NCBI RefSeq assembly: GCF_024195285.1 | Contig: NZ_JALHBS010000058.1 | Location: forward strand, 1 to 41,208 | Origin: Aurantimonas marianensis | GTDB taxonomy: Bacteria; Pseudomonadota; Alphaproteobacteria; Rhizobiales; Rhizobiaceae | Direction of reading: 5' to 3' | DNA length: 41,208 bases | Shown: one piece after another, positions 9,719 to 23,141 of the stretch | Numbering within the stretch: the first letter of the stretch is position 1 | Layout of the letters: each line of letters starts with the position of its first letter | Program-made: the position numbers and the translations under genes | Notes under the pieces: generated by a model | Told to the model about the DNA's origin: nothing | The model's input: the letters and a program-made list of their open reading frames with translations, nothing else | Databases searched by the model: none

Positions 9719-10406
9719 GTTTCGTCTCCTCACTCGGATGAGATTGGGCAGGCGAGCCGTCGGCGGCTCCGCGCAAAATCGCTGTCACCGGCTCGACCAA
9801 GGCCTCGCCCAGAGCGCGCGTGTGTGTCGCGTCCAAATGGACGCCGTCGAGTGAGACGGTTTCGCAGACCTCCGCCGCATCAAAGACCGCGCAGCCATAT
9901 TCCTCGCCGACCTTGGTGATGGCCGACCGGAAATGCTGGGATTCCTCGACGCCGTCGCCGAACAGCAGTGCGAAATCCGGCTCCATGGTTTCCGAAAAGG
10001 TCGGGGGCGCGACAAGCAAGATCTTCGGTGCTTCATAGCCGCGCTGATAGGAAAAGGTCTGGATGATCTCGACGATGCGTTCCAAGCCCTGTCGCGATTC
10101 GAACACACGACCTCCGCCGGTGTGACGCTTGAGATCGTTGGTTCCCAGAAGCACAATGACGAGATCGAGCGGCTGATGCGCGCCGAGCGCCGTCGGCAGC
10201 GTCTTCACGCCGTTGCGCTCGACCGCGACGGTATGATCGTCGAAGGCCGTCGTACGGCCGTTCAGTGCGTCGGTGATGACGACAAAATCATCGCCGAGCG
10301 CCTTGGCGAGCACGTTCGGCCAGCGGTCGTCGAAGGCGTGGCGCAGGCCGGTTTCGGAGTCGTAGCCCCAGGTCAGCGAGTCGCCGTAGCAGAGGACGGT
10401 CTTCAT
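9711..10406 (-). CDS. SGNH/GDSL hydrolase, MsAcT-like arylesterase
   Basis: Serine hydrolase of the SGNH family, 231 residues and without a signal peptide, so cytosolic. Block I is CYGDSLTWGY with the nucleophilic serine, block III is VLLGTNDLK, and block V is DGVHLDATHTRALG with the Asp and His. The overall pattern (DRWPNVLAKALGDDF, LPLDLVIVLLGTND-like core, APKILLVAPPTF) closely resembles the Mycobacterium smegmatis esterase/acyltransferase MsAcT, as I remember it. The natural substrate is unknown. It sits between pdhC and lpdA, starting 9 nt after pdhC and overlapping lpdA by 8 nt, so it is co-transcribed with the complex. Why an esterase sits there is not clear. Confidence 0.85.
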   Translation of the reverse strand: MKTVLCYGDSLTWGYDSETGLRHAFDDRWPNVLAKALGDDFVVITDALNGRTTAFDDHTVAVERNGVKTLPTALGAHQPLDLVIVLLGTNDLKRHTGGGRVFESRQGLERIVEIIQTFSYQRGYEAPKILLVAPPTFSETMEPDFALLFGDGVEESQHFRSAITKVGEEYGCAVFDAAEVCETVSLDGVHLDATHTRALGEALVEPVTAILRGAADGSPAQSHPSEETKHG

Positions 10407-10415
10407 CGCCCCCGC

Positions 10416-11819
10416 CTAGACCAGCATCGACATCGGGTTCTCGATCAGTTGCTTGAATGCCGCCATGAGCTCGGCGCCGAGAGCGCCGTCGACCGCCCGG
10501 TGATCGGTGGATAGCGTCGCGCTCATCACCGTCGCCACGGCGACCGCGCCGTTCTTCACCACCGCCCGTTGCTCACCGGCTCCCACGGCCAGGATCGTCG
10601 CATGCGGCGGATTGATCACGGCGGAAAAATCCTTGATGCCGAACATGCCGAGATTGGACACCGCCGTGGTGCCGCCTTGATACTCTTCCGGCTTCAGTTT
10701 GCGCGCACGGGCGCGCTTGGCCAGATCCTTCATCTCGTTGGAAATCGCCGAGAGGGTCTTTTCCTCCGCCCGCCTGATAATCGGTGTGATCAGCCCGCCC
10801 TCGATCGAAACCGCCACGCCGACATCGGCATGCTTGTGCTTGAGCATCGCCGCCTCGGTCCATGAAACGTTGGCGGTCGGCACCGCCTTCAGCGCCAACG
10901 CCATCGCCTTGATGATCATGTCGTTGACCGACAGCTTATAGGCGGGACGGTCGCCGGCCTCGCCCGTGGCCATCGGCGCGGCATCGTTGAGCTGTTTGCG
11001 CAACGCCAGCAGCGCGTCGAGTTCGCAGTCGATCGTCAGATAGAAATGCGGGATCGTCGTCTTCGCCTCGACGAGGCGCTTAGCGATGGTCTTGCGCATG
11101 CCGTCGTGCGGCACCTTGTCGTAGGAGCCTTCTTCGAAGAGCTTGAGGATGGACTCGTCGCTGGCGGCCTTGGCCATCGGCGCCGCCGCGGTTTCGACCG
11201 GCGCCGCTCCTTTTTCGGCCGGGGCTACTGTCCTGGCGCCCCCCTTTGCCACGGCTTCCACGTCGGCCTTCACCACCCTGCCGTGCGGACCGGAGCCTTT
11301 GACGGTGCCGATGTCGATCCCGGCGTCCTTTGCCAGCCGGCGCGCCAGCGGCGAGGCGAAGACGCGCTCGCCCTTCGCGCCATCCGCCGCCGCCTTGCCT
11401 CCACCTGAAGCCCGGCTGCCGGCACGCATTGCGGCGTCCTTCGCATCAGCCTCAGAACCTGTCTTCGCCGCGTCGGCTCGCGGATCGGCTTTGATCGCGC
11501 CGGCCTGCCCGTTGCCCTGCGGCGCCTTAGCCCCACCCGAGGCGCCCCCGCCAGCCGCGGCGTCCTCGGCGCTCTCGCCGTCGGCGGCGAGGATGGCGAT
11601 GATCTCGTTGACCTTGACGCCCTCGGTACCGGCCGCGACGACGATCTTGGCGAGGGTGCCCTCGTCGACGGCTTCGACCTCCATTGTCGCCTTGTCGGTC
11701 TCGATCTCGGCGATGATGTCGCCGGAGGACACCTGATCGCCTTCCTTGACCAGCCATTTGGCGAGGTTGCCCTCCTCCATGGTCGGCGACAGCGCGGGCA
11801 TCGTCACATTGATCGGCAT
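10416..11819 (-). CDS. pdhC: Pyruvate dehydrogenase E2 (dihydrolipoamide acetyltransferase)
   Basis: Core of the pyruvate dehydrogenase complex, moving the acetyl group from lipoamide to CoA. The 467 residues hold one N-terminal lipoyl domain (residues 1-80; lipoylated Lys in [15 protein letters not shown]), a long Ala/Gly/Lys-rich linker, the peripheral subunit-binding domain ([18 protein letters not shown]...[13 protein letters not shown]) and the catalytic domain ending in [10 protein letters not shown], with the active-site His and Asp. The start is the Met of [10 protein letters not shown] behind GAGGAGACG; the open frame upstream overlaps the SRPBCC gene and is not used. The linker carries an unusually long Asp/Ala stretch before the binding domain. 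Confidence 0.97.
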   Translation of the reverse strand: MPINVTMPALSPTMEEGNLAKWLVKEGDQVSSGDIIAEIETDKATMEVEAVDEGTLAKIVVAAGTEGVKVNEIIAILAADGESAEDAAAGGGASGGAKAPQGNGQAGAIKADPRADAAKTGSEADAKDAAMRAGSRASGGGKAAADGAKGERVFASPLARRLAKDAGIDIGTVKGSGPHGRVVKADVEAVAKGGARTVAPAEKGAAPVETAAAPMAKAASDESILKLFEEGSYDKVPHDGMRKTIAKRLVEAKTTIPHFYLTIDCELDALLALRKQLNDAAPMATGEAGDRPAYKLSVNDMIIKAMALALKAVPTANVSWTEAAMLKHKHADVGVAVSIEGGLITPIIRRAEEKTLSAISNEMKDLAKRARARKLKPEEYQGGTTAVSNLGMFGIKDFSAVINPPHATILAVGAGEQRAVVKNGAVAVATVMSATLSTDHRAVDGALGAELMAAFKQLIENPMSMLV

Positions 11820-11832
11820 CCGGAACGTCTCC

Positions 11833-12315
11833 TCAATGGCCCTTACGCCGGGCGTCGTGTTCTTTTGCGTAGGCCGCCAGCTTGGCGGCATGCGCCGACC
11901 AGCCGTCGCGATGGTCCAGCAGCAGCGAGGCCCGCACGGCGTCCGGCGCCGCGTGCCAGCCCTGATGCTCGATCGTAACGCGCGTGCCACTGCCCCGCTG
12001 TTCAAGCGTCACCGAAACCACCGTGTCGAAGTCCCAGTCCTCGTCCGCCCAGACCATGACGAAGCCACGCGGCGGATGATAGGCGGTGACCTCGGCGTAC
12101 GTCGTCCGCTGTCGGCCTGACGGGTCCTTCCAGGGCTCAACGAAGCGACCGCCGAGCCTCGGCTCAAATTCTATCTCGTCACGCCACCAACTCTTGAAGC
12201 ATTCGGGCTCGGTCAGGCACTCCCACACCGAGGCCGGCGAGACGTCGACATCCTGGACGATCACGAGGCTGTCGCCAGCCTCGTTCGATCCGATCGTCGC
12301 GGTCTCGCCGGGCAT
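11833..12315 (-). CDS. SRPBCC (AHSA1-like) domain protein inside the pdh operon
   Basis: Soluble protein of 160 residues with the START-like SRPBCC fold of the AHSA1/Hsp90-activator-like family: [19 protein letters not shown] at the N-terminus, a central [29 protein letters not shown], and a closing helix [16 protein letters not shown]. Family members bind small hydrophobic molecules or act as cyclase-like proteins; none of this fixes a substrate here. It begins 4 nt after pdhB and ends 13 nt before pdhC, so it is co-transcribed with the E1 and E2 genes. I know of no standard PDH subunit with this fold; an accessory role is possible but unproven. Confidence 0.8.
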   Translation of the reverse strand: MPGETATIGSNEAGDSLVIVQDVDVSPASVWECLTEPECFKSWWRDEIEFEPRLGGRFVEPWKDPSGRQRTTYAEVTAYHPPRGFVMVWADEDWDFDTVVSVTLEQRGSGTRVTIEHQGWHAAPDAVRASLLLDHRDGWSAHAAKLAAYAKEHDARRKGH

Positions 12316-12319
12316 CGCG

Positions 12320-13762
12320 TCAATCCCGATAAGTCACGGACTTGACCGCGTCGATCACTTCCTTGACCGACGGCAGCGCCAGTTTTTCCAGGTTGGCCGC
12401 ATAGGGCATCGGCACATCCTTGCCGCAAATCTTCAAGACCGGCGCGTCGAGGTGATCGAAGGCACGGACCATCAGTTCGGACGCGATGTGCGAGCCGATA
12501 GAGCCCTGCGGCCAGCCCTCTTCCACCGTGACGCAGCGATTGGTCTTCTTCACGGAGCGCACGATCGTATCGATATCCATCGGACGAATGGTGCGCAGAT
12601 CGATGATCTCGGCGTCGATGTCCTCCTTGGCAAGTTCCTCGGCCGCCTTGATCGCATAGGTCATGCCGATGCCGAAAGACACGATGGTGACGTCGGCGCC
12701 CTTCCTGTGGATGCGCGCCTTGCCGATCGGCACGGTCCAGTCGTCGATCTTCGGAATGTCGAAGGACTGACCATAGAGGATTTCGTTCTCGAGGAAGATC
12801 ACCGGGTTGGGGTCGCGGATCGCCGATTTCAGAAGTCCCTTGGCGTCCGCCGCCGTGTAGGGCTGCACCACCTTGAGGCCCGGTATATGGCCATACCAGG
12901 CGGCGTAATCCTGGCTATGCTGGGCGGCAACGCGGGCAGCCGCGCCGTTCGGACCGCGAAAAACGATGGGGCAGCCCATCTGACCGCCGGCCATGTAAAG
13001 CGTCTTGGCGGCCGAATTGATGATCTGGTCGATCGCCTGCATAGCGAAGTTGAAAGTCATGAACTCGACGATCGGCCGCAACCCCGCGAAGGCAGCACCG
13101 ACGCCGAGACCGGCGAAACCGTGCTCGGTGATCGGCGTATCGACGACCCGCCGCGCGCCGAATTCGTCGAGCAACCCTTGCGTGATCTTGTAGGCGCCCT
13201 GATACTCCGCCACTTCCTCGCCCATAACGAAGACCGTCTCGTCGCGGCGCAGTTCCTCGGCCATGGCGTCGCGCAGCGCTTCGCGCACCGTCGTCGCCAC
13301 CATTTCGGTGCCTTCGGGCATCTCCTGGCCGAACGCGCCGGTATCGTCTTCCGGCTCGGGATGGACCTTGCCCTCGGCCGGCACGCGCCGCCCCGCCGCG
13401 CCTTCGGCCTCGGATGTCGAGCCTGTCGCTTCGGTTTCGCCCGCTCCGGCGTCGGCGCCCTGCGCGGCGCTTTCGGCGGCACCGCCGGACGGCGCGCCTT
13501 CTAGCGCACTCGAATCCTCGCCGTCGACCAGCAACAGCGCGATCGGCGTATTGACCTTCACGCCCTCGGTCCCGGCTTCGATCAAAATCTTGCCGAGCTT
13601 GCCCTCATCGACAGCCTCCACCTCCATGGTCGCCTTGTCGGTTTCGATTTCGGCGATCACATCGCCCGGCGCGACGTCGTCACCCTCCTGCTTGATCCAC
13701 TTGGCCAGATTGCCCTCTTCCATGGTCGGGGACAGGGCGGGCATCAAAATTTCGGTCGGCAT
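12320..13762 (-). CDS. pdhB: Pyruvate dehydrogenase E1 beta subunit with N-terminal lipoyl domain
   Basis: Thiamine-diphosphate-dependent E1 beta subunit of 480 residues. The first 80 residues form a lipoyl domain ([19 protein letters not shown], lipoyl-lysine in ETDKATMEV), joined by a Pro/Ala/Glu-rich linker to a standard E1 beta domain ([61 protein letters not shown]). The added lipoyl domain is known in rhizobial and related alphaproteobacterial PdhB. The start is the Met of [10 protein letters not shown] behind AGGGGACC, 11 nt after pdhA. Its lipoyl domain is closely similar in DNA and protein to that of pdhC. Confidence 0.96.
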   Translation of the reverse strand: MPTEILMPALSPTMEEGNLAKWIKQEGDDVAPGDVIAEIETDKATMEVEAVDEGKLGKILIEAGTEGVKVNTPIALLLVDGEDSSALEGAPSGGAAESAAQGADAGAGETEATGSTSEAEGAAGRRVPAEGKVHPEPEDDTGAFGQEMPEGTEMVATTVREALRDAMAEELRRDETVFVMGEEVAEYQGAYKITQGLLDEFGARRVVDTPITEHGFAGLGVGAAFAGLRPIVEFMTFNFAMQAIDQIINSAAKTLYMAGGQMGCPIVFRGPNGAAARVAAQHSQDYAAWYGHIPGLKVVQPYTAADAKGLLKSAIRDPNPVIFLENEILYGQSFDIPKIDDWTVPIGKARIHRKGADVTIVSFGIGMTYAIKAAEELAKEDIDAEIIDLRTIRPMDIDTIVRSVKKTNRCVTVEEGWPQGSIGSHIASELMVRAFDHLDAPVLKICGKDVPMPYAANLEKLALPSVKEVIDAVKSVTYRD

Positions 13763-13773
13763 CGTCGGTCCCC

Positions 13774-14892
13774 TTACTCGGCCGCCTGCGGAATCTCGTC
13801 CGCGTAAATGTCGGTCCAAAGCTCGGAAACATCCGGCTCCGGATCGTTCTGGGCAAAGTCAGCCGCATCGGCGACGATTTCGCGGACATCCTTGTCGATG
13901 GCCTTCACGTCGTCCTCGGACAAGGCGTGGTCTTCCATGAGCCGGCGCTTGACCTGCTCGATCGGGTCGGACTCCGACCGCATCTTCTGAACCTCGTCGC
14001 GGCTGCGATATTTCGCCGGATCGGACATGGAGTGACCGCGATAACGGTAAGTCATCATCTCCAGGATGATCGGCCCGTCGCCCTTGCGGCAATGTTCGGC
14101 GGCCAGATCGCCCGCCGCCTTGACGGCCCGCACGTCCATGCCGTCGACCTGAATTCCCGGGATCTTGAAGGACAGGCCGCGGTGGGAAAAATCCGTCTCC
14201 GCCGAGGCGCGGTTGACCGAGGTGCCCATCGCGTAGCGATTGTTCTCGATCACGTAGATTACCGGGAGCTTCCAGAGCGAGGCCATATTGAAGCTCTCAT
14301 AGACCTGGCCCTGATTTGCCGCGCCATCTCCGAAATAGGTCACCGCGACCGAATCCGTGCCATTGTAGCGGTTCGCGAAGCCGAGCCCGGTGCCGATCGA
14401 GACCTGAGCGCCGACGATGCCGTGTCCGCCGAAGAATTTCTTCTCCTTCGAGAACATGTGCATCGAACCGCCCTTGCCCTTGGAATAGCCACTGCGGCGT
14501 CCGGTCAATTCTGCCATCACGCCGCGCGCTTCCATGCCGGTCGCCAGCATGTGGCCATGATCGCGGTAGCCGGTGACGACCTGATCGCCATCCTTCAGGG
14601 CCATCTGCATACCCACGACCACAGCCTCCTGGCCGATGTAGAGATGGCAGAAGCCCCCGATGAAGCCCATGCCGTAGAGCTGCCCGGCCTTTTCCTCGAA
14701 GCGACGAATGAGCAGCATGTCGCGATAAGCCTGCAGTTCGTCATCCTTGGAAAAGGAGGCCGGCTTGGGCGGGTCGAAATGCTCGAGCGTCTTGACGATT
14801 TCGGCGGACGAGTCCGCCAGCTTACCCTTTGGTTGTGCGCTCGCTCCGCCCGCATCCTTCGTCGCGGGGGTTTTCTTCTGCCTGGCCGCCAT
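13774..14892 (-). CDS. pdhA: Pyruvate dehydrogenase E1 alpha subunit
   Basis: Decarboxylase subunit that binds thiamine diphosphate, 372 residues. The TPP/Mg motif is [17 protein letters not shown]...ENN. Also seen are [20 protein letters not shown] and the loop [19 protein letters not shown], which in eukaryotes carries the phosphorylated serines. The N-terminal 35 residues are Lys/Ala-rich and disordered in character. The start is the Met of [10 protein letters not shown], with GGGAGG upstream; a Met 29 codons earlier is not favoured. It is the first gene of pdhA-pdhB-SRPBCC-pdhC-SGNH-lpdA, and a 254-bp spacer with an AT-rich inverted repeat lies before it. Confidence 0.96.
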   Translation of the reverse strand: MAARQKKTPATKDAGGASAQPKGKLADSSAEIVKTLEHFDPPKPASFSKDDELQAYRDMLLIRRFEEKAGQLYGMGFIGGFCHLYIGQEAVVVGMQMALKDGDQVVTGYRDHGHMLATGMEARGVMAELTGRRSGYSKGKGGSMHMFSKEKKFFGGHGIVGAQVSIGTGLGFANRYNGTDSVAVTYFGDGAANQGQVYESFNMASLWKLPVIYVIENNRYAMGTSVNRASAETDFSHRGLSFKIPGIQVDGMDVRAVKAAGDLAAEHCRKGDGPIILEMMTYRYRGHSMSDPAKYRSRDEVQKMRSESDPIEQVKRRLMEDHALSEDDVKAIDKDVREIVADAADFAQNDPEPDVSELWTDIYADEIPQAAE

Positions 14893-14997
14893 AGTGCCTC
14901 CCGGTCTTGACCTGCCGACGTGCGGCCACAAATCCTCCGGTGAGTATAGACGGCGCGCAGCTGTCATCAAGCAACCCAAAACCGTTTAACTCGTTTT

Positions 14998-15030
14998 ACG
15001 TTTAATTGCCGCTATGCAGCAAATTAACGT
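14998..15030. promoter_or_regulatory. AT-rich inverted repeat upstream of pdhA
   Basis: ACGTTTAATTGC (14998-15009) and GCAAATTAACGT (15019-15030) form an imperfect inverted repeat, 10 of 12 positions matching, with a 9-nt spacer. It lies about 105-140 bp before the pdhA ATG, in an AT-rich patch that stands out from the GC-rich surroundings. It looks like a protein-binding operator or promoter region for the pdh operon. The spacing of TTAA units does not fit a CtrA box. Confidence 0.4.
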
Positions 15031-15146
15031 ATCAAAAGTTAAATCGCTTCACCGTCGCGCATGTGGACTTGTGCCGGCGCCGAACGGGCTGGAGAGCCCC
15101 TTGCCGCGCATCGGCGGCGGTCCTGTAGCGAACGCATTCGCCGATG

Positions 15147-15455
15147 TCACCGAAGAATGACGATCTCGTCGTCGGTCGTCACATTGAGTGCCCGACGCGC
15201 GCGCTCGTCGATCATGTCGCGCTCCAGCGTTCCGTCGTGCAGAAGTTGCACACGCTGCTCTAGCCTCTCGCGAAGTCGCGTCACCTCATCGAGCTTGGCA
15301 CCGCGCTCGGCCAGTTCCCGGCTCAATGCGGCCTTGGCCTCGAGGCTATAGCGTCCACTTTGGGCATGGATCGCGAAATAGGCCAGAAAGCTGACGGTGA
15401 TCGCCGGCACGATCAACCGGCCAATATGGCTCTGCCGCTTTTGAATGGTGCGCAT
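15147..15455 (-). CDS. ftsB: FtsB/DivIC family septum formation protein
   Basis: Small bitopic cell-division protein of 102 residues. A short cytosolic N-terminus (MRTIQKRQSHIGR) leads into one membrane helix (about residues 14-32), followed by a periplasmic coiled coil (SREL..RGAKLDEVTRLRERLEQRVQLL) and a short C-terminal DERARRALNVTTDDEIVIL segment typical of the family. FtsB joins FtsL and FtsQ in the divisome. The start has AGGAG upstream; a GTG-type start eight codons earlier is less likely. Lying between eno and pdhA is the usual place for this gene in Hyphomicrobiales, although here an FNT gene separates it from eno. Confidence 0.9.
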   Translation of the reverse strand: MRTIQKRQSHIGRLIVPAITVSFLAYFAIHAQSGRYSLEAKAALSRELAERGAKLDEVTRLRERLEQRVQLLHDGTLERDMIDERARRALNVTTDDEIVILR

Positions 15456-15486
15456 CTTAGCTCCTCGCGACCGCACCATCGCAGCC

Positions 15487-15515
15487 CGCGCTTAAGAGAG
15501 CGTAAACCAAGCGCG
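15487..15515. repeat. Inverted repeat between ftsB and the FNT gene
   Basis: CGCGCTT (15487-15493) and AAGCGCG (15509-15515) are perfect inverted arms with a 15-nt spacer, in the 154-bp divergent spacer. It may be an operator shared by the two genes. No clear -35/-10 pair was identified. Confidence 0.25.
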
Positions 15516-15609
15516 AAGCATGTCTTTTCCGGGCATATATCGCAGCCGGTATTTCCGCCGTATCGACCGTGCCCTAGGTTCCACGGTCCGAGCAACAGGC
15601 GGCTGGACA

Positions 15610-16530
15610 ATGGATCGAGCGGATCATGAAGGCGTCGAAGGCGAACACGCGGATTCCGGCAAGCCCAGGCATTCGAACGACGCGACCGAGGAGCGGTTGG
15701 AACAAGAGGGCTCGCCGCTGAGCCATAGTGAGCGGCATCAAATCGAAGACCGGCTGAAATTGCGGCCGGTCGCCGTCTACGAGGGTGTTCGCCAGGAAGG
15801 CGAGGACGAACTTTCGCGTCCGATGAACAGCCTGTGGTGGTCAGGGCTGGCGGCAGGCCTGTCGATCGGCTTTTCGGTCTTCGCCCAAGCGGCGATCCGA
15901 TCGAACCTGCCGGATACCGATTGGCGGCCGCTGATCGATTCCTGGGGCTACTCGGTCGGCTTTCTCATCGTCATACTCGGACGCCAGCAACTGTTCACGG
16001 AGATCACGCTGACGGCGACGCTGCCGGTCCTGGCCCGGCCGAGCTGGCGCGGACATTTGGCGCTGCTGCGTCTGTGGGCGATTGTTTTCACCGCAAACAT
16101 GATCGGAACAAGCGTCTTTGGCGCGGCGATCGCTTTCGATATTCTCGGTCTGCCCGAGATATCCGAGGCGGCGATCGAAATTTCGCAGGAAGCCATCATG
16201 GAACCCGGCTTCGCTCATACGCTGCTGCGGGGCATCGCCGCGGGCTGGCTGATGGCGACGGTCGTCTGGCTCTTGCCATCCGCCGGCCGCTCCGGATTCC
16301 TGGTGATCGCGCTCCTGACCTATCTCATCGCCCTGTTTCATCTGGCCCATGTCGTTGCCGGCTCGGTCGAGGCGATGGCCCTGGTCTTTTCCGGTCACCT
16401 GTCGTTCGTCGATGCGGTCGCCGGCTTTTATGTCCCGGCCCTCATCGGCAACATTCTCGGCGGCGCGACGCTCTTCGCCCTGATCAGCTACGGCCAGGTC
16501 GCCGACGAACTGGACGAGAAGAAGAAATGA
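15610..16530 (+). CDS. Formate/nitrite transporter family protein, YfdC-like
   Basis: Membrane channel of the FNT family, 306 residues. A hydrophilic, charged N-terminus of about 80 residues (ending VYEGVRQEGEDELSRPMNSL) precedes six predicted membrane segments. The signature LGRQQLFTEITLTATLPV and the overall layout match E. coli YfdC, an FNT subgroup of unknown substrate, rather than FocA or NirC. The start at MDRADHEG gives an N-terminus of the same length as YfdC; a Met 30 codons earlier is possible, and neither has a strong ribosome-binding site. It is the only rightward gene between pdhA and tpiA, so it looks inserted into a conserved run. Formate or nitrite transport should not be assumed. 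Confidence 0.87.
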   Translation: MDRADHEGVEGEHADSGKPRHSNDATEERLEQEGSPLSHSERHQIEDRLKLRPVAVYEGVRQEGEDELSRPMNSLWWSGLAAGLSIGFSVFAQAAIRSNLPDTDWRPLIDSWGYSVGFLIVILGRQQLFTEITLTATLPVLARPSWRGHLALLRLWAIVFTANMIGTSVFGAAIAFDILGLPEISEAAIEISQEAIMEPGFAHTLLRGIAAGWLMATVVWLLPSAGRSGFLVIALLTYLIALFHLAHVVAGSVEAMALVFSGHLSFVDAVAGFYVPALIGNILGGATLFALISYGQVADELDEKKK

Positions 16531-16535
16531 ATGAC

Positions 16536-16562
16536 GCGCCGGCGGATTTCTCCCGCCGGCGC
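16536..16562. terminator. Hairpin between FNT gene and eno
   Basis: A perfect 10-bp GC stem (GCGCCGGCGG / CCGCCGGCGC) with a 7-nt loop begins 6 nt after the FNT stop codon, in the 64-bp convergent spacer. It has no U-run but is the strongest stem in the region and can act on both strands. Confidence 0.6.
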
Positions 16563-16594
16563 CGAGAGTTGCCGATGTCGATGCGGCAGGCGGT

Positions 16595-21433
<4,839 letters not shown>

Positions 21434-22072
21434 CTACTGGGCGGTTCCGGACCGCGACGTGGCGCCATCCACCGGCCGTTCGACGCCGGCCGGTGGCGCC
21501 TCCACCGGCGGGACTGTCGGAGTCTCGACGACATCCGGCGCGGTCGGCGCCGGATCGGCCGGAATCTGCGGTGCCGGAGTGACAACCGACGTTGAAGCAT
21601 CTTCCGCCGGAACCGACTGCGGTACGCCCGTTCCGATGGCGTTCTCCGGCATCGACGGCGCGGCGCTCGGCGCGTTCGGATCCGACGGCGTCACATCGGT
21701 CGTGGCGGCGTCAGCCTGCGGCGCCTGTTCGGCATTGCCGGACGCCCCTTCCTGCTCCGGCAGAGCACCCAGCTGATCCAGGAGGCTGCCGCCTTGTTCG
21801 CCGCCGCCCTGGGTGGTCGGCAGACGATCGAGAATGTCGGTCGGCTGAGCGCCATAGCGGGCGAGAATCCCAAGCGACAGGGAGGTGACGAAGAAGGCCG
21901 CCGCCAGAATGCCGGTGGTGCGAGTCAGCGCGTTGGCCGCGCCGCGGGCCGACATCAGGCCACCGCCGCCGCCGCCAATGCCCAAGGCGCCGCCCTCGGA
22001 GCGTTGCAACAGCACCACGATGACGAGCGCGATGACGATCATCAAGTGGATGACGATAAGAATGGTTTCCAT
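21434..22072 (-). CDS. secG: Protein translocase subunit SecG with long C-terminal tail
   Basis: Subunit of the SecYEG translocon. The first 75 residues are canonical: METILIVIHLMIVIALVIVVLLQ is the first helix, followed by the GGALGIGGGG loop, the family motif ARGAANALTRTT and the second helix (about 54-71). The protein is 212 residues, while SecG is often 75-130. The extra part, from about residue 75, is a low-complexity tail rich in Pro, Ala, Glu, Thr and Gly (QADAATTDVTPSDPNAPSAA and later Pro-rich repeats). Tails of this kind occur in several Hyphomicrobiales. It follows tpiA after 96 bp that contain two hairpins. Confidence 0.93.
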   Translation of the reverse strand: METILIVIHLMIVIALVIVVLLQRSEGGALGIGGGGGGLMSARGAANALTRTTGILAAAFFVTSLSLGILARYGAQPTDILDRLPTTQGGGEQGGSLLDQLGALPEQEGASGNAEQAPQADAATTDVTPSDPNAPSAAPSMPENAIGTGVPQSVPAEDASTSVVTPAPQIPADPAPTAPDVVETPTVPPVEAPPAGVERPVDGATSRSGTAQ

Positions 22073-22105
22073 TGAACTTTCGCAGCGCGTCGATTTTAGG
22101 AATTG

Positions 22106-22126
22106 CGCGCCTTCTACAGAAGCGCG
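22106..22126 (-). terminator. Hairpin between tpiA and secG
   Basis: CGCGC-TTC and GAA-GCGCG pair with one bulged C and a TACA loop, in the 96-bp tpiA-secG spacer. It is a probable weak terminator or processing signal. Confidence 0.35.
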
Positions 22127-22147
22127 AGCGGCTTTCCAACCGGTTTC

Positions 22148-22161
22148 GGCGTTTCAACGCC
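22148..22161 (-). terminator. Small hairpin after tpiA stop
   Basis: GGCGT and ACGCC form a 5-bp stem with a TTCA loop starting 7 nt after the tpiA stop. It is weak alone but adds to the neighbouring stem at 22106-22126. Confidence 0.25.
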
Positions 22162-22168
22162 ATTTTGG

Positions 22169-22927
22169 TCAGGAAACGGCGACGGCCTCGCATATCGCGA
22201 TGAAGTCCGATGCCTTCAAGCTCGCGCCGCCGACGAGCGCCCCATCGACATTGTCGACGGCCAGAAGCTCGGCCGCGTTCGCCGGCTTGACCGATCCCCC
22301 ATAAAGGATTCGCACCGCCGAGGCGACAGCATCGCCAAAACGATCGGAAAGGGTTTCGCGAATGAAATCGTGAACCTGTTTCACGTCAGCGACCGTCGGC
22401 GTGCGTCCGGTTCCGATGGCCCAGACGGGCTCGTAGGCGACGACCGCCGTCTCGCCAGACAAGCCGTCCGGTAGCGAGCCGGCGAGTTGCACCCCGAGGA
22501 CCTCCAGCGTCTCGCCGGCCTCGCGCGCCGCCTCGGTCTCGCCGACGCAGATCATCGCGACAAGCCCCGCTTTCATGGCCGCTTCCGCCTTCGCGCGAAC
22601 CAGCGCGTCGGACTCGCCGTGATCGGCGCGGCGCTCCGAGTGGCCCACGATGACGTAGCGAGCGCCGACATCCTTCAGCATCGCGGCGGAGATATCCCCG
22701 GTGTGGGCGCCGCTTTCCGCCTGATGGCAATCCTGCCCCCCGACGGCGACGTGGTCGCCGAGAACGCCGCGACTGGCGGACAGGATCGTCGCCGGCGGAC
22801 AGATCAGCAGATCGCGGCGATCGGCGAGCCCGCTGCCGGCAGCGGCGGCGATGTTCTTGAGTTCCGTCAGCGCCGACAACTGGCCGTTCATCTTCCAGTT
22901 GCCTGCGATCAGTGGTCTTGGCTTCAT
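22169..22927 (-). CDS. tpiA: Triose-phosphate isomerase
   Basis: Interconverts dihydroxyacetone phosphate and glyceraldehyde 3-phosphate. The 252-residue protein has the catalytic Lys in AGNWKMNG (Lys12), the catalytic His in [10 protein letters not shown], the catalytic Glu in [13 protein letters not shown] (loop 6), and [15 protein letters not shown] near the phosphate site. The start at [10 protein letters not shown] is conserved; an in-frame Met 21 codons earlier is not. Its promoter must lie in the 214-bp spacer shared with the divergent ppiD. Confidence 0.98.
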   Translation of the reverse strand: MKPRPLIAGNWKMNGQLSALTELKNIAAAAGSGLADRRDLLICPPATILSASRGVLGDHVAVGGQDCHQAESGAHTGDISAAMLKDVGARYVIVGHSERRADHGESDALVRAKAEAAMKAGLVAMICVGETEAAREAGETLEVLGVQLAGSLPDGLSGETAVVAYEPVWAIGTGRTPTVADVKQVHDFIRETLSDRFGDAVASAVRILYGGSVKPANAAELLAVDNVDGALVGGASLKASDFIAICEAVAVS

Positions 22928-23141
22928 GTCGACATTGACTCCCTGGGGCGGTGTGCGAAAGGTGCGAACCCGATGGCGCATACCTATCACCGTCGCTCGG
23001 CAATATGCGAGAGAGGCCAGAAATCAATCACTCAGCCTGCTTGCGCCCGCCCCGCGCGGTTTCCTATTAAGGCCTGAGAACGACAGCCGCCCCTGCTTCG
23101 CCTCGCCGCCGCGAAGGTCGGGCGGGCGATGGGAGACGACG

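Noticed and set aside
8177-9919. Long rightward open frame of 580 codons opposite lpdA
   Set aside because: It is a product of strong third-position G/C bias on the lpdA strand; its protein has no domain and lpdA is certain.
12086-13504. Rightward open frame of 472 codons opposite pdhB
   Set aside because: Same cause as above; rich in Arg, His and Asp without any recognisable domain.
14980-15045. TTAA units before pdhA considered as CtrA boxes
   Set aside because: The spacings between TTAA units are 11-12 bp, not the 7 bp of a CtrA site.
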